Shown: positions 1-8,720 of the stretch, in pieces
How positions within the stretch are numbered: position 1 is the first letter of the stretch
Layout: every line of letters starts with the position of its first letter
NCBI RefSeq assembly: GCF_003675895.1
Contig: NZ_ML014789.1
Span: 1-40,509 of the forward strand
Reading direction: 5' to 3'
DNA: 40,509 nucleotides
Source of the DNA: Parashewanella curva
Lineage (GTDB): Bacteria > Pseudomonadota > Gammaproteobacteria > Enterobacterales > Shewanellaceae
Position numbers and translations under genes: made by a program
Notes under the pieces: model-generated
What the model was told of the DNA's origin: nothing
The model's input: the letters and a program-made list of their open reading frames with translations, nothing else
Database searches by the model: none

Positions 1-204
1 CTTCTGTATTTTGCTGGGAAAACTAGGTGATATAACAAAACAGTTACGTTATGACTCTTGTGTATAAACTCACTCATTCACCTATTTTCGCAGCAAGCTG
101 CGGGGAATAAAACCCTCAGAGATTTAATCCTGAAAGATCAACACGCCCTAATAAAGAAGTCGTTTCAAAGGTTCAATCTTAGCCGTAGCAAACTGATATT
201 AGGC
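1..204. other. Left-edge intergenic stretch, no supported gene
   Basis: I see no gene here. A reading frame of 60 codons crosses the stretch on the plus strand, but it lacks a ribosome-binding site and any recognisable domain. A perfect 6-bp stem with a two-base loop (CGCAGC-AA-GCTGCG) lies at 89-102. It is followed by A-rich sequence rather than a T-run, so I do not call it a terminator. The true context is cut off by the window edge. Confidence 0.4.
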
Positions 205-1332
205 TCATTTTCTTTGCTTCCAAGGAGTTGGAAGGTCTAGATGACTTTCCTTAGTTCCTACTTGGAGCATCTGCTGTATTGGCAACTCACAAATATGAAA
301 TTTTTGCTCAGAATACACTTCAAAGGTATGGTATTTTTTGTTCGCTTTATTTTCCGAATTAATATACAAATACGTACAGTTATCTCTTGTGTATTGACGA
401 GTATCCCCAGTCCTACTTTCAACTTTATAAATCCGAGGCGCAGAAACTTCATCTAAAAAATTTAACTGGGATATTTCGTCTGAGGATAGCCTAGGAACAC
501 AACCGATACTTAGCTTTAACCTTCCTTCATCTACATGCTCTATAAACTTTTCAGCGTCAGCTATAAACTTTTTCGTTTTACGTCTACAAAAAGTGTAAAC
601 ACTATCTGCAGATTCTTCATCAAAGCATTGAATCCCACTCGCTGTTTGATGAAAAATCCCTGCTTTTAATTTAGACTCCTTTACTTTTTTTTCTTCTAGA
701 TAAGTGAGTTTGGTAAGCTTATAAGAGGTATGAATTATCTTAATGACTGAATCTCTATGTTGGTTATACGAAGAGTGTACTGCGCTTTGCATGGCAACAC
801 CTGTTAACTTCACCAAAATGAATCTGATATTTTCTTTTGTTCTTAAGCGCGTATTTAGTAAAAGAATTTCTGTGATATTTTCAACTGAATCTTGGAGGTA
901 GTTAGCGATTAAGGCTATAGGGATTTGTTCTATGATAGCAATGTTAACGCCTGAGATTAAGAGGGAAAAAGTGAAGCGAGATATTGTAGGGTATAAAAAC
1001 CTAGACACTTGTTGAACTTTTGGATAGTCCTTAGCTCTATTTATGAGTTCTTCTGCGCCTTCACTGATCACTTTATCCGTAAGTACTTGTCCTGCATGCG
1101 ATATTAACGTAGCGGTTCCTGCTACAGGCCCACCGAAGAATGTAGCAACACATGTTGAGACAGCACATTTAACCATCATTTTCACATAGTATTGCGGGAT
1201 CGTAATACCTGACCAGAGTGTGTAATCACTCTGTTTTTCATTAGCAGATATTGACAGAGCTAACCTGATTGGTTGAGTCAACGAGCAGGTTGGGTGGGGA
1301 GATATCAAAACATTTAAACTCTTCGTGAACAT
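205..1332 (-). CDS. Hypothetical protein with N-terminal hydrophobic segments
   Basis: I do not recognise the family. The product is about 375 residues. The N-terminal third has Gly/Ala-rich and aliphatic stretches (around residues 55-80 and 115-145) that could be membrane segments. The C-terminal two thirds is soluble-looking, Lys/Glu-rich and ends in a basic tail. No export signal or catalytic motif is visible. The start is uncertain: ATG at 1332 is preferred over a TTG two codons upstream, and neither has a clear Shine-Dalgarno sequence. The gene lies downstream of gluQ on the same strand, about 135 bases away, and is probably not part of its operon. Its weak start, lack of recognisable relatives and position at the end of a housekeeping block fit an accessory gene, possibly a secreted or host-directed protein. 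That last point is speculation. Confidence 0.6.
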   Translation of the reverse strand: MFTKSLNVLISPHPTCSLTQPIRLALSISANEKQSDYTLWSGITIPQYYVKMMVKCAVSTCVATFFGGPVAGTATLISHAGQVLTDKVISEGAEELINRAKDYPKVQQVSRFLYPTISRFTFSLLISGVNIAIIEQIPIALIANYLQDSVENITEILLLNTRLRTKENIRFILVKLTGVAMQSAVHSSYNQHRDSVIKIIHTSYKLTKLTYLEEKKVKESKLKAGIFHQTASGIQCFDEESADSVYTFCRRKTKKFIADAEKFIEHVDEGRLKLSIGCVPRLSSDEISQLNFLDEVSAPRIYKVESRTGDTRQYTRDNCTYLYINSENKANKKYHTFEVYSEQKFHICELPIQQMLQVGTKESHLDLPTPWKQRK

Positions 1333-1467
1333 TATCAATTAGAGTTTATGATTCAAATACTAAACTAACGCTGTACACTTCAAGAAAAAGCTATAAATGA
1401 ACAATAACCACCTTCGGGGGTAACAGGATCATTATAAATGCGCTTTTCAGCTTTCTTTAAAGACAAA

Positions 1468-2328
1468 TCAACCGATCAAAATCTCATTTTCCTTTGTTAT
1501 AGCATCCAACCGGAACTGCTCGACAGCCTGAGCCAGCATGATTTCAATATCACCAGATAAATCAACTTTAGGTTGCCCTAAAAATGCTAAAGCTTGTGAT
1601 AGGCTTTTTTGCGGCGGGTTAACATCAACGGCGGTAGCCGCATTTTGCTTAGAAAGCTTAAAGTTAGGTTGAGTGCAAGCTAAGGGTAAATGTAACCATT
1701 TAGGAGCTGTTAAATCTAAAGTCTGATACAAACTCAATTGTCTGCAGGTTGCTTCAAGTAAGTCACTGCCTCGAACCACTTCAGTGATCCCTTGATGAGC
1801 GTCATCAAGCACTACTGCGAGTTGATAAGCATATAAGCCATCACTGCGCTTAATAATGAAATCCTCTTCAGCAAAGTCAGCGTCAACTTTGACTTCACCT
1901 TTAAGTTCATCACTGAACAGAGCAACCCCCTGAGTATTGTGTAACCTTATTGCTCCATGCGAAATCATATGCTGCCGACAACGTCCATTATAAATACCGC
2001 CCATTTCTCGAACCATTTTTCGAGTACATTGGCAGTAATACGCTTGTTGGTGTTGCAGTAATTCATTTAGCGCTTGCTGATACGCATCAACCCGCTGGCT
2101 TTGATATAAAACAGAGCCATCCCAATGTAAACCAAAGGCTTCGAGTGTTCTTAGAATATCGTCAGCCGCACCTTTGACTTCTCGTGGTGGGTCAATATCT
2201 TCCATACGCAATAGCCATTGGCCTTTCAATGAGCGAGCTCGAAGATAACTGCCTAGAGCAGCCACAAGGGAACCAAAATGAAGTGAACCGGAGGGAGATG
2301 GCGCAAAACGGCCTATGTAGGGTGACAT
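1468..2328 (-). CDS. gluQ: Glutamyl-Q tRNA(Asp) synthetase
   Basis: This enzyme activates glutamate and attaches it to the queuosine base in the anticodon of tRNA(Asp). It is a paralog of the glutamyl-tRNA synthetase catalytic domain without the anticodon-binding part. The sequence shows the class I signature HFGS (17-20), the zinc-site pattern C99-x-C101...Y113-x3-C117 typical of the family, and a KMSKS-type KLSKQ motif at 224-228. The length of 286 residues fits the family. I chose ATG 2328 (MSPYIGRFAPSPSG) because homology begins there and an AGAAG sequence precedes it; a TTG seven codons upstream is less likely. It follows dksA on the same strand with about 70 bases between, the conserved dksA-gluQ order of gammaproteobacteria, and is probably co-transcribed with it. 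Confidence 0.95.
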   Translation of the reverse strand: MSPYIGRFAPSPSGSLHFGSLVAALGSYLRARSLKGQWLLRMEDIDPPREVKGAADDILRTLEAFGLHWDGSVLYQSQRVDAYQQALNELLQHQQAYYCQCTRKMVREMGGIYNGRCRQHMISHGAIRLHNTQGVALFSDELKGEVKVDADFAEEDFIIKRSDGLYAYQLAVVLDDAHQGITEVVRGSDLLEATCRQLSLYQTLDLTAPKWLHLPLACTQPNFKLSKQNAATAVDVNPPQKSLSQALAFLGQPKVDLSGDIEIMLAQAVEQFRLDAITKENEILIG

Positions 2329-2397
2329 AACAACTTCTAAAAAGGTCAATAAAGTGAGAAAGATAGTGGCTTTCTCACTTTAAAAATGGCCTTAAAA

Positions 2398-2841
2398 TTA
2401 GCCAGCCATTTGCTTTTCTTTGATTTCCGCAAGCGTTTTACAATCAATACATAAATCCGCTGTTGGACGAGCCTCTAGGCGACGAATACCGATTTCGATA
2501 CCGCAAGAGTCGCAAAAACCAAAATCTTCTTCTTCGATTTTTTGCAATGTCTTTTCAATTTTCTTGATAAGCTTGCGCTCTCTATCACGAGCACGCAACT
2601 CTAAACTGAACTCTTCTTCTTGCGCGGCACGATCTACAGGATCTGGGAAGTTGGCGGCTTCGTCCTGCATGTGATTGAGCGTTCTATCAACTTCTTCACG
2701 CAATTGATTTCTCCAAGCTTCGAGGATCAACTTAAAGTGACTCGACTGCTCGGCGTTCATGTACTCCTCACCCGGCTTTTCCTGGTATGGTTCTACACCA
2801 GCGATAGCGAGTACGCCAAGTTTTTTATTGCCTTCAGGCAT
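2398..2841 (-). CDS. dksA: RNA polymerase-binding transcription factor DksA
   Basis: DksA binds the secondary channel of RNA polymerase and acts with ppGpp in the stringent response, repressing stable-RNA promoters and activating amino-acid biosynthesis promoters. The 147-residue product has the expected architecture: an N-terminal helical region, a long coiled coil with the acidic tip DPVDRAA at 67-73, and a C-terminal four-cysteine zinc finger (C110, C113, C131, C134). ATG 2841 is preceded at good spacing by a strong AGGAG. The gene sits upstream of gluQ on the same strand, as in Escherichia coli, so the pair is probably an operon. All key residues are present. Confidence 0.98.
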   Translation of the reverse strand: MPEGNKKLGVLAIAGVEPYQEKPGEEYMNAEQSSHFKLILEAWRNQLREEVDRTLNHMQDEAANFPDPVDRAAQEEEFSLELRARDRERKLIKKIEKTLQKIEEEDFGFCDSCGIEIGIRRLEARPTADLCIDCKTLAEIKEKQMAG

Positions 2842-3129
2842 AACGCATCTCCTGTCTTCATTTGCGTTTTAAGGGCGTTTTTAAGAACGGCCGCTATCTA
2901 TATCAGAAGTTTTGCACCTAGGCAAATTTTTTGCTGCAAAAAATTTTACTATGGCCTTAATCTTTTAGGTACAAGAAACATTTCTGACTAACTTCTGAAA
3001 ATTAGCAAAAAAGTATAGTACGCTTCTTAGAAATACATCAAACATTGCAACAAATTTAATTTTCAGTTGCGTATTTATAAATCAACAATGTTACATTTGC
3101 TTAAAAAATCAGCTTAAAATTCCAATTAT

Positions 3130-3837
3130 CTATGTCAGAGCAAAATTGAGCTTTTCAGATAACTGCATTTTTGAGGGATTAATCTCAGCTTTATAAGCAA
3201 TTACTTCGACTCCAGCCTCAATCGCCAATGCGAGTAATTCTGCGTACTTATTGTCAATATGGCTCGCTGGCTTTACGCTATTAATCCCCGTATGTAACAC
3301 GGCAAATAATAATACGGCTCGTTTGCCTGATTGGACCATTTGCATCAATTCTCTTAGGTGCTTTTGCCCACGAGTTGTAACAGCATCAGGGAAATAGCCT
3401 TGCCCATTATCCAACAAAGTGACGCTTTTTACTTCAACATAGGTATCTGGTTTATCATCATCTGTTAGCAAAAAGTCTATTTTACTGTTCTCGTCACCGT
3501 ATTTTACTTCACGCTGTAAACTTGAATATCCTTTCAACTCTTCGATGATCTTTTGATTGATTGCTTCTTCTACAAGGAGATTAGCACGAATGGTATTGAC
3601 GCAAATGAAATGCCCAGCTTGAGTTTGGGTGCACTCCCAACTATGTTGATATTTCCGCTTAGGGTTATCAGAAGTGCTGTACCACACTTTATCGCCAACC
3701 TCTGCAGACCCCGTCATCGCTCCCGTGTTAGAGACATGCATAGTTGCTTCGGCTCCACTAGCTAACGTTACATCGGCTAAAAAGCGTTTGTAACGCTTAA
3801 TTAATGTTGCACACTCCAAAGCAGGGTAAAATTCCAT
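3130..3837 (-). CDS. sfsA: SfsA family DNA-binding protein / nuclease-like
   Basis: SfsA (sugar fermentation stimulation protein A) is a conserved nucleic-acid-binding protein with an OB-like N-terminal part and a PD-(D/E)XK-like fold in the C-terminal part. Its cellular role remains poorly defined. The product (235 residues from ATG 3837) opens with the family hallmark region around [15 protein letters not shown] and contains the nuclease-like core EVKSVTL near residues 135-145. I chose ATG 3837 because the E. coli protein begins at the same Met-Glu-Phe; a GTG two codons upstream is also possible. It is transcribed divergently from pepB across about 100 bases, and sfsA is often found near dksA, as here. 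Confidence 0.95.
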   Translation of the reverse strand: MEFYPALECATLIKRYKRFLADVTLASGAEATMHVSNTGAMTGSAEVGDKVWYSTSDNPKRKYQHSWECTQTQAGHFICVNTIRANLLVEEAINQKIIEELKGYSSLQREVKYGDENSKIDFLLTDDDKPDTYVEVKSVTLLDNGQGYFPDAVTTRGQKHLRELMQMVQSGKRAVLLFAVLHTGINSVKPASHIDNKYAELLALAIEAGVEVIAYKAEINPSKMQLSEKLNFALT

Positions 3838-3938
3838 AAACACTCACTGAACAATGAAAATGTAAATTGTGGCGCAAATTGTTTCTCAAAGCGAGGATCA
3901 GTTACACTGACTGCCATTTTTCCATCAAGGCAAAAAAT

Positions 3939-5216
3939 ATGACTTCTTCGATTAACATTCACCTGACACTACAACAACCTGAATCCCATTGGGGAAATTC
4001 TGATATCAGTTTTCATTCTGACTCTGCCAAGATTCATCTTAATGGGCAAGACAATTTAAGACAGATCCAAATGGCAGCAAGAAAGATACGCTCTCAAGGG
4101 ATCAACGCGGTATCTTTGCAAGGCGACTCTTGGGACATCAATAATCAATGGGCTTTCTATCAAGGCTTTGCTACCGCCAAGTCGGGCTTTACTGTCGAGT
4201 GGTATGGTGACGATAAAATTCAGAAATCATTAGAGCACCGAAGAGAATCAGCCAGCTTTGCTCGCCAACTAGTCAATGCTACGCCTGAAGAGTTATCACC
4301 TGTTGCCTTAGCTGAAGCCGCTGCAGAATGGTTACAATCCTTAGCGCCTAATAAAATTACCTCTACGATCATCAAGGGAGAAGCGTTACTTGAGCATCAA
4401 TGGGTCGGTATTCATGGTGTTGGTCGTGGTAGTGAACGCCCACCAGCCTTGCTTGAACTTGACTTTAATCCAAGTGGCAAATCAGACACCCCTGTAGAAG
4501 TGGCGCTTGTGGGTAAAGGCATCACTTTTGACTCAGGCGGTTATAGCATTAAGAGCTCAGAGGGAATGTTGGGCATGAAAGCCGATATGGGCGGTGCTGC
4601 AACTGTTACTGGTGCATTAGGGTTAGCGATTAAAAACGGCCTTAATAAACGCATTAAATTATTCTTATGTTGCGCAGAGAACCTGATTAGCGGTCACGCC
4701 TACAAACTGGGTGACGTACTGACATACAAAAATGGTACAACAGTTGAAGTTGTAAATACCGATGCTGAAGGTCGTTTGGTATTAGCAGATGGTTTACAAG
4801 CCGCCTCAGAAACTGGCGCTCCGCTGATCATCAATGCCGCGACCTTAACCGGAGCCGCCTATAACGCCGTTGGTACTAACTATAATGCCATTTTTTCTCC
4901 ACAAACAGAGATGTTAGATTTAGCCAGAGAAAAAGCAACTGCTGTGGCTGAGCGTGTTTGGCCTTTACCAATGGATCCTTGGCATAAAGATATGTGCCCA
5001 TCTCCTTATGCTGATACAGCAAACAGTCGCCCAGTTAAAGGTGGCGGTGCTGGCGGTGCTTCCAATGCAGCAGCGTTCTTATGGCGCTTTGTGCGTGATG
5101 ACGCAAAATGGTTACACTTTGACTTAGCTGGCGCATTCTCTGACAACAACAGCCCACTTTGGGCGGCGGGTGGAACCGCACATGGTGTATTAACGATTGC
5201 TGAGTTGATCAAGTAA
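3939..5216 (+). CDS. pepB: Peptidase B, M17 leucyl aminopeptidase family
   Basis: This cytoplasmic two-metal exopeptidase releases N-terminal residues from peptides. It belongs to family M17 and matches the PepB branch more closely than PepA (about 425 residues, short N-terminal domain, GRGSERPP segment). The catalytic domain carries the metal and active-site blocks GKGITFDSGG, MKADMGGAA and the signature NTDAEGRLVL. An open frame extends 24 codons upstream, but ATG 3939 is preceded by AAGG at suitable spacing and aligns with the known PepB start. It is divergent from sfsA. No T-run terminator follows; a perfect-stem palindrome lies 32 bases past the stop (5249-5284). Confidence 0.93.
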   Translation: MTSSINIHLTLQQPESHWGNSDISFHSDSAKIHLNGQDNLRQIQMAARKIRSQGINAVSLQGDSWDINNQWAFYQGFATAKSGFTVEWYGDDKIQKSLEHRRESASFARQLVNATPEELSPVALAEAAAEWLQSLAPNKITSTIIKGEALLEHQWVGIHGVGRGSERPPALLELDFNPSGKSDTPVEVALVGKGITFDSGGYSIKSSEGMLGMKADMGGAATVTGALGLAIKNGLNKRIKLFLCCAENLISGHAYKLGDVLTYKNGTTVEVVNTDAEGRLVLADGLQAASETGAPLIINAATLTGAAYNAVGTNYNAIFSPQTEMLDLAREKATAVAERVWPLPMDPWHKDMCPSPYADTANSRPVKGGGAGGASNAAAFLWRFVRDDAKWLHFDLAGAFSDNNSPLWAAGGTAHGVLTIAELIK

Positions 5217-5248
5217 TCTATTTTCCACACCAGATACACCCTCTAGTA

Positions 5249-5284
5249 CTTGTGATATCTGAAGATAGCTTCAGGTATCACGAG
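5249..5284. repeat. REP-like palindrome, copy 1
   Basis: A 16-base arm (CTTGTGATATCTGAAG), a 4-base loop (ATAG) and a 16-base arm (CTTCAGGTATCACGAG) pair throughout, with two G-U wobbles. The arms share the core CTCGTGATACCTGAA with a second palindrome at 11070-11121. Both lie 30-40 bases downstream of a stop codon (pepB here, mrcB there). There is no T-run, so a role as mRNA 3' stabiliser or weak terminator is only an inference. Confidence 0.75.
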
Positions 5285-5390
5285 CAATCCCCTATTACTT
5301 TTTATATTTCCACTAGATTAACAAAGCTTAAGTGGCTAATTTTATATTTAAAAACCACAATTAATACATGTCCGTCTAAATTCATGTTTT

Positions 5391-6176
5391 ATGACAATAG
5401 CGAGCAAAGTTGAAACTGCACTTGTTCATAATATGCAACCACAGCCAAAGATACCTGAGGATGAAGGTTATTGGACTGAGGACGATCCAACATATGTAAT
5501 CGAGTGCAAACCACAAAAATCGCAGATAATTGAATCTTGGCATCAACAGCAGAATTCCGAAGTATCCCAAGCATCTAAATCGAAAAACAAATTTACCTTA
5601 CTCCAACCAACCAACAAATCGACATTCTGCCCATTAGGTAATGACTACCCTAAAACTGCACAACAATGGTTACAAAAGGCTCATATGCCCGTATCTTCTG
5701 AAAACCCTGAATTAACTTTATTACTTGATCTTGATTCCAGCTCATTTGTCGCTTTCGAATTTCACTACCAATTAAGAGCATTTTTAACTACTAACACAAG
5801 GTTTAAAGATGAAGATTGCATTTCTTGTTTCTATAAAGGTGACACCATAGCGCTCTTCATCGCTGTTGATGCACAAGCATTAAAAGCCGTTGCTCAATTT
5901 CAACAACGAGGACACAAAGTAGCCATTGTAACGAAAGGAAGATATGTGTTTGAAGATACGGCTAAGCTTTTTGCTTCATATGGTGTAGAGCTTTCAAGAG
6001 ATACCTATTTCAATCGCACTGACATGCATGGTTTGAAGAAGCCTAAATTCATTGATGAAAAACTACTTGCAGGAAATAATTGCCTTTTAATAGACGACAA
6101 AGAAAAAAATAGACCAATAAACGCTTTTTTTAGCCAAATTGATTTTACCCATTTTCCATTAAAAGTTATCCCATAG
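5391..6176 (+). CDS. HAD-like protein of unknown role
   Basis: The 261-residue product has two parts. Residues 1-105 are polar, Gln/Lys-rich and probably disordered. Residues 106-250 carry the ordered motif set of the haloacid dehalogenase superfamily: motif I LLLDLDSSS with D113 and D115, motif II IVTKG with T181, a lysine in KKPKF (about 217-219), and motif IV LLIDDKEKN with D235 and D236. Such enzymes are usually phosphatases using an aspartyl-phosphate intermediate. The motif I to II order and small cap recall the FCP1/phosphatase-like branch, but I cannot place it. ATG 5391 has no clear ribosome-binding site. It stands alone between two housekeeping genes, which suggests an accessory insertion. 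An effector role is possible but unproven. Confidence 0.65.
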   Translation: MTIASKVETALVHNMQPQPKIPEDEGYWTEDDPTYVIECKPQKSQIIESWHQQQNSEVSQASKSKNKFTLLQPTNKSTFCPLGNDYPKTAQQWLQKAHMPVSSENPELTLLLDLDSSSFVAFEFHYQLRAFLTTNTRFKDEDCISCFYKGDTIALFIAVDAQALKAVAQFQQRGHKVAIVTKGRYVFEDTAKLFASYGVELSRDTYFNRTDMHGLKKPKFIDEKLLAGNNCLLIDDKEKNRPINAFFSQIDFTHFPLKVIP

Positions 6177-6249
6177 ATCAACAGCTTCATCTGTGACACA
6201 GAATGCAATTACATGTTAGCATTCTTAACTAAGAAATATTGATGAACCA

Positions 6250-8718
6250 TTGCTTTTGAACACACTTCCTATTCACAGTCTTTTTCCTCAACTCCAAAGC
6301 TCTCTCACACGCAATAACCAATTAGTAATCCAAAGCCCGACAGGCTCTGGTAAATCCACTGCCTTACCGCTTGCTATGATGGATTGGCCTCAAGTTAACG
6401 GCAAAATCTTGATGCTTGAGCCAAGACGAGTAGCAACTCGAAGTATTGCTAAGTTTATTGCTCAACAACGAGGGACTGAACTGGGCGATGAAGTCGGTTA
6501 TCGTGTCAGAGGGGATAAAAAAGTATCGGTCAATACTCGCTTAGAAATTGTCACAGAGGGAATATTGAGCCGCATGATCCAAAACGATCCTGAATTAACA
6601 GGGATTGGCATGATCATCTTTGATGAGGTGCATGAACGTCATCTCACCACAGATTTAGGCTTAGCGCTCGCGCTTGAAGTGCAACAAAGCCTTAGAGATG
6701 ATTTAAAACTGGTTTTAATGTCTGCAACCTTGTGCTTCGATGATCTCAAAGCACTATTACCAACTGCGGATTATTTGGAGTCAGAGGGACGGAGCTTTCC
6801 AGTTAGCATCGAATACTCGCCGTCAAAAGATCCAAAAGCTTGGTTATCCCACACAGAAAGAACCATCCGCTCTCTTATCACCAATAATAGTCAAGGCGAC
6901 ATCCTTGTGTTTCTCCCTGGAAAAGGTGAAATACTCAAATTAGAACAAGAGCTTAATGCATATAACATCAAAGATGTTTGCGTATTAACCCTCTATGGAG
7001 AACTAGGTCATCAAGCTCAAGACGCGGTCCTTAAACCCAATCTCAATCAACGTAAAGTGATTTTATCCACCAATATTGCCGAGTCGAGTTTAACTATCGA
7101 CGGCATAAAATGGGTTATCGACTCAGGTTTAAAACGTCACGCCAGTTATAATCCGAAAACAGGAGTAACGCGATTAAGCCTAAAACCCATCAGCCAATCG
7201 TCAGCAACACAACGCAGTGGTCGTGCTGGTCGAACCGCTGAGGGGCATTGCATTCGCTTATGGCGACAAGAAGATCACCAACGTCGAGTCTCAACAGATA
7301 CACCAGAAATTGCCGACAGTGATTTACTTTCGATGGCGCACCATTGCAGTTATTGGGGAAGCAGGCAGTTTGATGAACTCCCGTTATTGACTCAACCACC
7401 AGCCGTTCATCAACAAAAGGCATGGGAGTTATTGCAGTCTCTCGAATTTGTTGATGACTCGCATAAAATCACCACATTAGGCAAGCGCGCTTTTGAACTT
7501 GGTACTGAGCCTCGCCTTGCGCATATGCTATTAAAAGTAGAATCGAACCCTCAACAGCTGGGATTAGCCTGCCTGCTGACAGCAGTATTAGAAGCGCGAG
7601 GGTTACCAAGAAAAAGTTGTGATATTCAACATTACCTAAACTTGTGCCTCAAAGGATCGGTTGGGCAACAAGCCAAAAGCTGGTTGAAACGATTTAATAT
7701 CACCCTGCCTATTACTGACTTAATCCACAATGCTGACTGGCAAACCATAGGCTTGCTGTTGGCTTATGCTTTCCCTGATCGCATTGCAAAATCTCGTTCT
7801 GCTGGTCGATTTTTAATGGCGAACGGTAGTGGTGTAATCATTGATGAGCAAGATCCATTAGCTCAGCACACTTATGTGGTTATCGCTGATTTACAAGAAA
7901 TGGACGGCAAAAGTGATGCAAGGGGCTTTTTAGCTGCCCAATGTTGCCCAGATTTATTTGAACATGAGCTTAATTACTTACTGCAAACTCATACCCATAG
8001 CGACTGGGATAAATCATCGGGGCGCTTTATTGCTGAACAACAACAACGAATTGGCCGAATAGTCGTTGCCAAACAAAAGCTTAACCAACTGACATCCAAA
8101 CAACAAAGTGATGCCATTGTAAGCTATGTACATCAACAAGGGCTGACCGTTCTTAGCTGGAATGATAACACTATTCAGTTACAACAACGGCTGTTGTTAG
8201 CGGAGCAATATCTGCCTCAACTTGAGTGGCCTGATATCAGCTCAGAGTGGTTAAGCCATCATTTATCACTGTGGCTTACTCCTTATTTGTCTAATATCAC
8301 AAACCTTAAACAATTATCACAAATAGACACTTATCAAATTTTGTGGAGTTTATTAAACTGGGAACAACAAACAGCGCTTGATCAACACCTTCCAACTCGT
8401 TGGCCGTTAGTTACGGGAACAAAAGCCCCTTTAACGTACACCAACGAGGGAAGAGTATTAATGAGCGTTCGCTTACAAGAAGCACTGGGGTTAGCTGAAA
8501 GTCCTAAGCTGGCGAATCATCAATTGACGGTTACTATGGAGTTGTTATCCCCAGCTCGAAGACCGATTGCAGTAACCGCTGATTTAGCCAGCTTTTGGCA
8601 AGGGCCATATAATGAAGTAAAGAAAGAAATGCGTGGGAAATATCCCAAACACCTTTGGCCAGATGATCCACAAAATACCCAAGCGACCAAGTTGACGAAA
8701 AAGAAATTAAACGGATAA
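6250..8718 (+). CDS. hrpB: ATP-dependent RNA helicase HrpB
   Basis: HrpB is a DEAH-box superfamily 2 helicase-like protein; its RNA substrate is not established. The 822-residue product has Walker A TGSGKST (31-37), DEVH (125-128), motif III MSATL, motif VI QRSGRAGR, and the long C-terminal HrpB-specific region. The frame opens with TTG (6250), with a second TTG at 6256. The only nearby ATG (6242) is in another frame and stops after five codons, so a TTG start is likely. The alignment to E. coli HrpB (LPxxxxxPxL near the start) supports this. The stop is followed after two bases by mrcB, so the two are co-transcribed; hrpB-mrcB adjacency is conserved in enterobacteria. Confidence 0.95.
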   Translation: MLLNTLPIHSLFPQLQSSLTRNNQLVIQSPTGSGKSTALPLAMMDWPQVNGKILMLEPRRVATRSIAKFIAQQRGTELGDEVGYRVRGDKKVSVNTRLEIVTEGILSRMIQNDPELTGIGMIIFDEVHERHLTTDLGLALALEVQQSLRDDLKLVLMSATLCFDDLKALLPTADYLESEGRSFPVSIEYSPSKDPKAWLSHTERTIRSLITNNSQGDILVFLPGKGEILKLEQELNAYNIKDVCVLTLYGELGHQAQDAVLKPNLNQRKVILSTNIAESSLTIDGIKWVIDSGLKRHASYNPKTGVTRLSLKPISQSSATQRSGRAGRTAEGHCIRLWRQEDHQRRVSTDTPEIADSDLLSMAHHCSYWGSRQFDELPLLTQPPAVHQQKAWELLQSLEFVDDSHKITTLGKRAFELGTEPRLAHMLLKVESNPQQLGLACLLTAVLEARGLPRKSCDIQHYLNLCLKGSVGQQAKSWLKRFNITLPITDLIHNADWQTIGLLLAYAFPDRIAKSRSAGRFLMANGSGVIIDEQDPLAQHTYVVIADLQEMDGKSDARGFLAAQCCPDLFEHELNYLLQTHTHSDWDKSSGRFIAEQQQRIGRIVVAKQKLNQLTSKQQSDAIVSYVHQQGLTVLSWNDNTIQLQQRLLLAEQYLPQLEWPDISSEWLSHHLSLWLTPYLSNITNLKQLSQIDTYQILWSLLNWEQQTALDQHLPTRWPLVTGTKAPLTYTNEGRVLMSVRLQEALGLAESPKLANHQLTVTMELLSPARRPIAVTADLASFWQGPYNEVKKEMRGKYPKHLWPDDPQNTQATKLTKKKLNG

Positions 8719-8720
8719 TA

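Noticed and set aside
89-102. CGCAGC-AA-GCTGCG hairpin as a terminator or insertion-sequence end
   Set aside because: Two-base loop and no T-run; no partner inverted repeat visible within the window.
58-240. 60-codon plus-strand frame at the left edge
   Set aside because: No ribosome-binding site, no recognisable domain, and it overlaps the 3' end of the better supported minus-strand gene.
2620-2991. 123-codon plus-strand frame overlapping dksA
   Set aside because: It is antisense to dksA and its promoter region; composition is typical of a shadow frame.
5382-5574. Two overlapping minus-strand frames of about 60 codons opposite the HAD-like gene
   Set aside because: Hydrophobic content comes from the complement of Gln/Lys-rich codons; no start signals.
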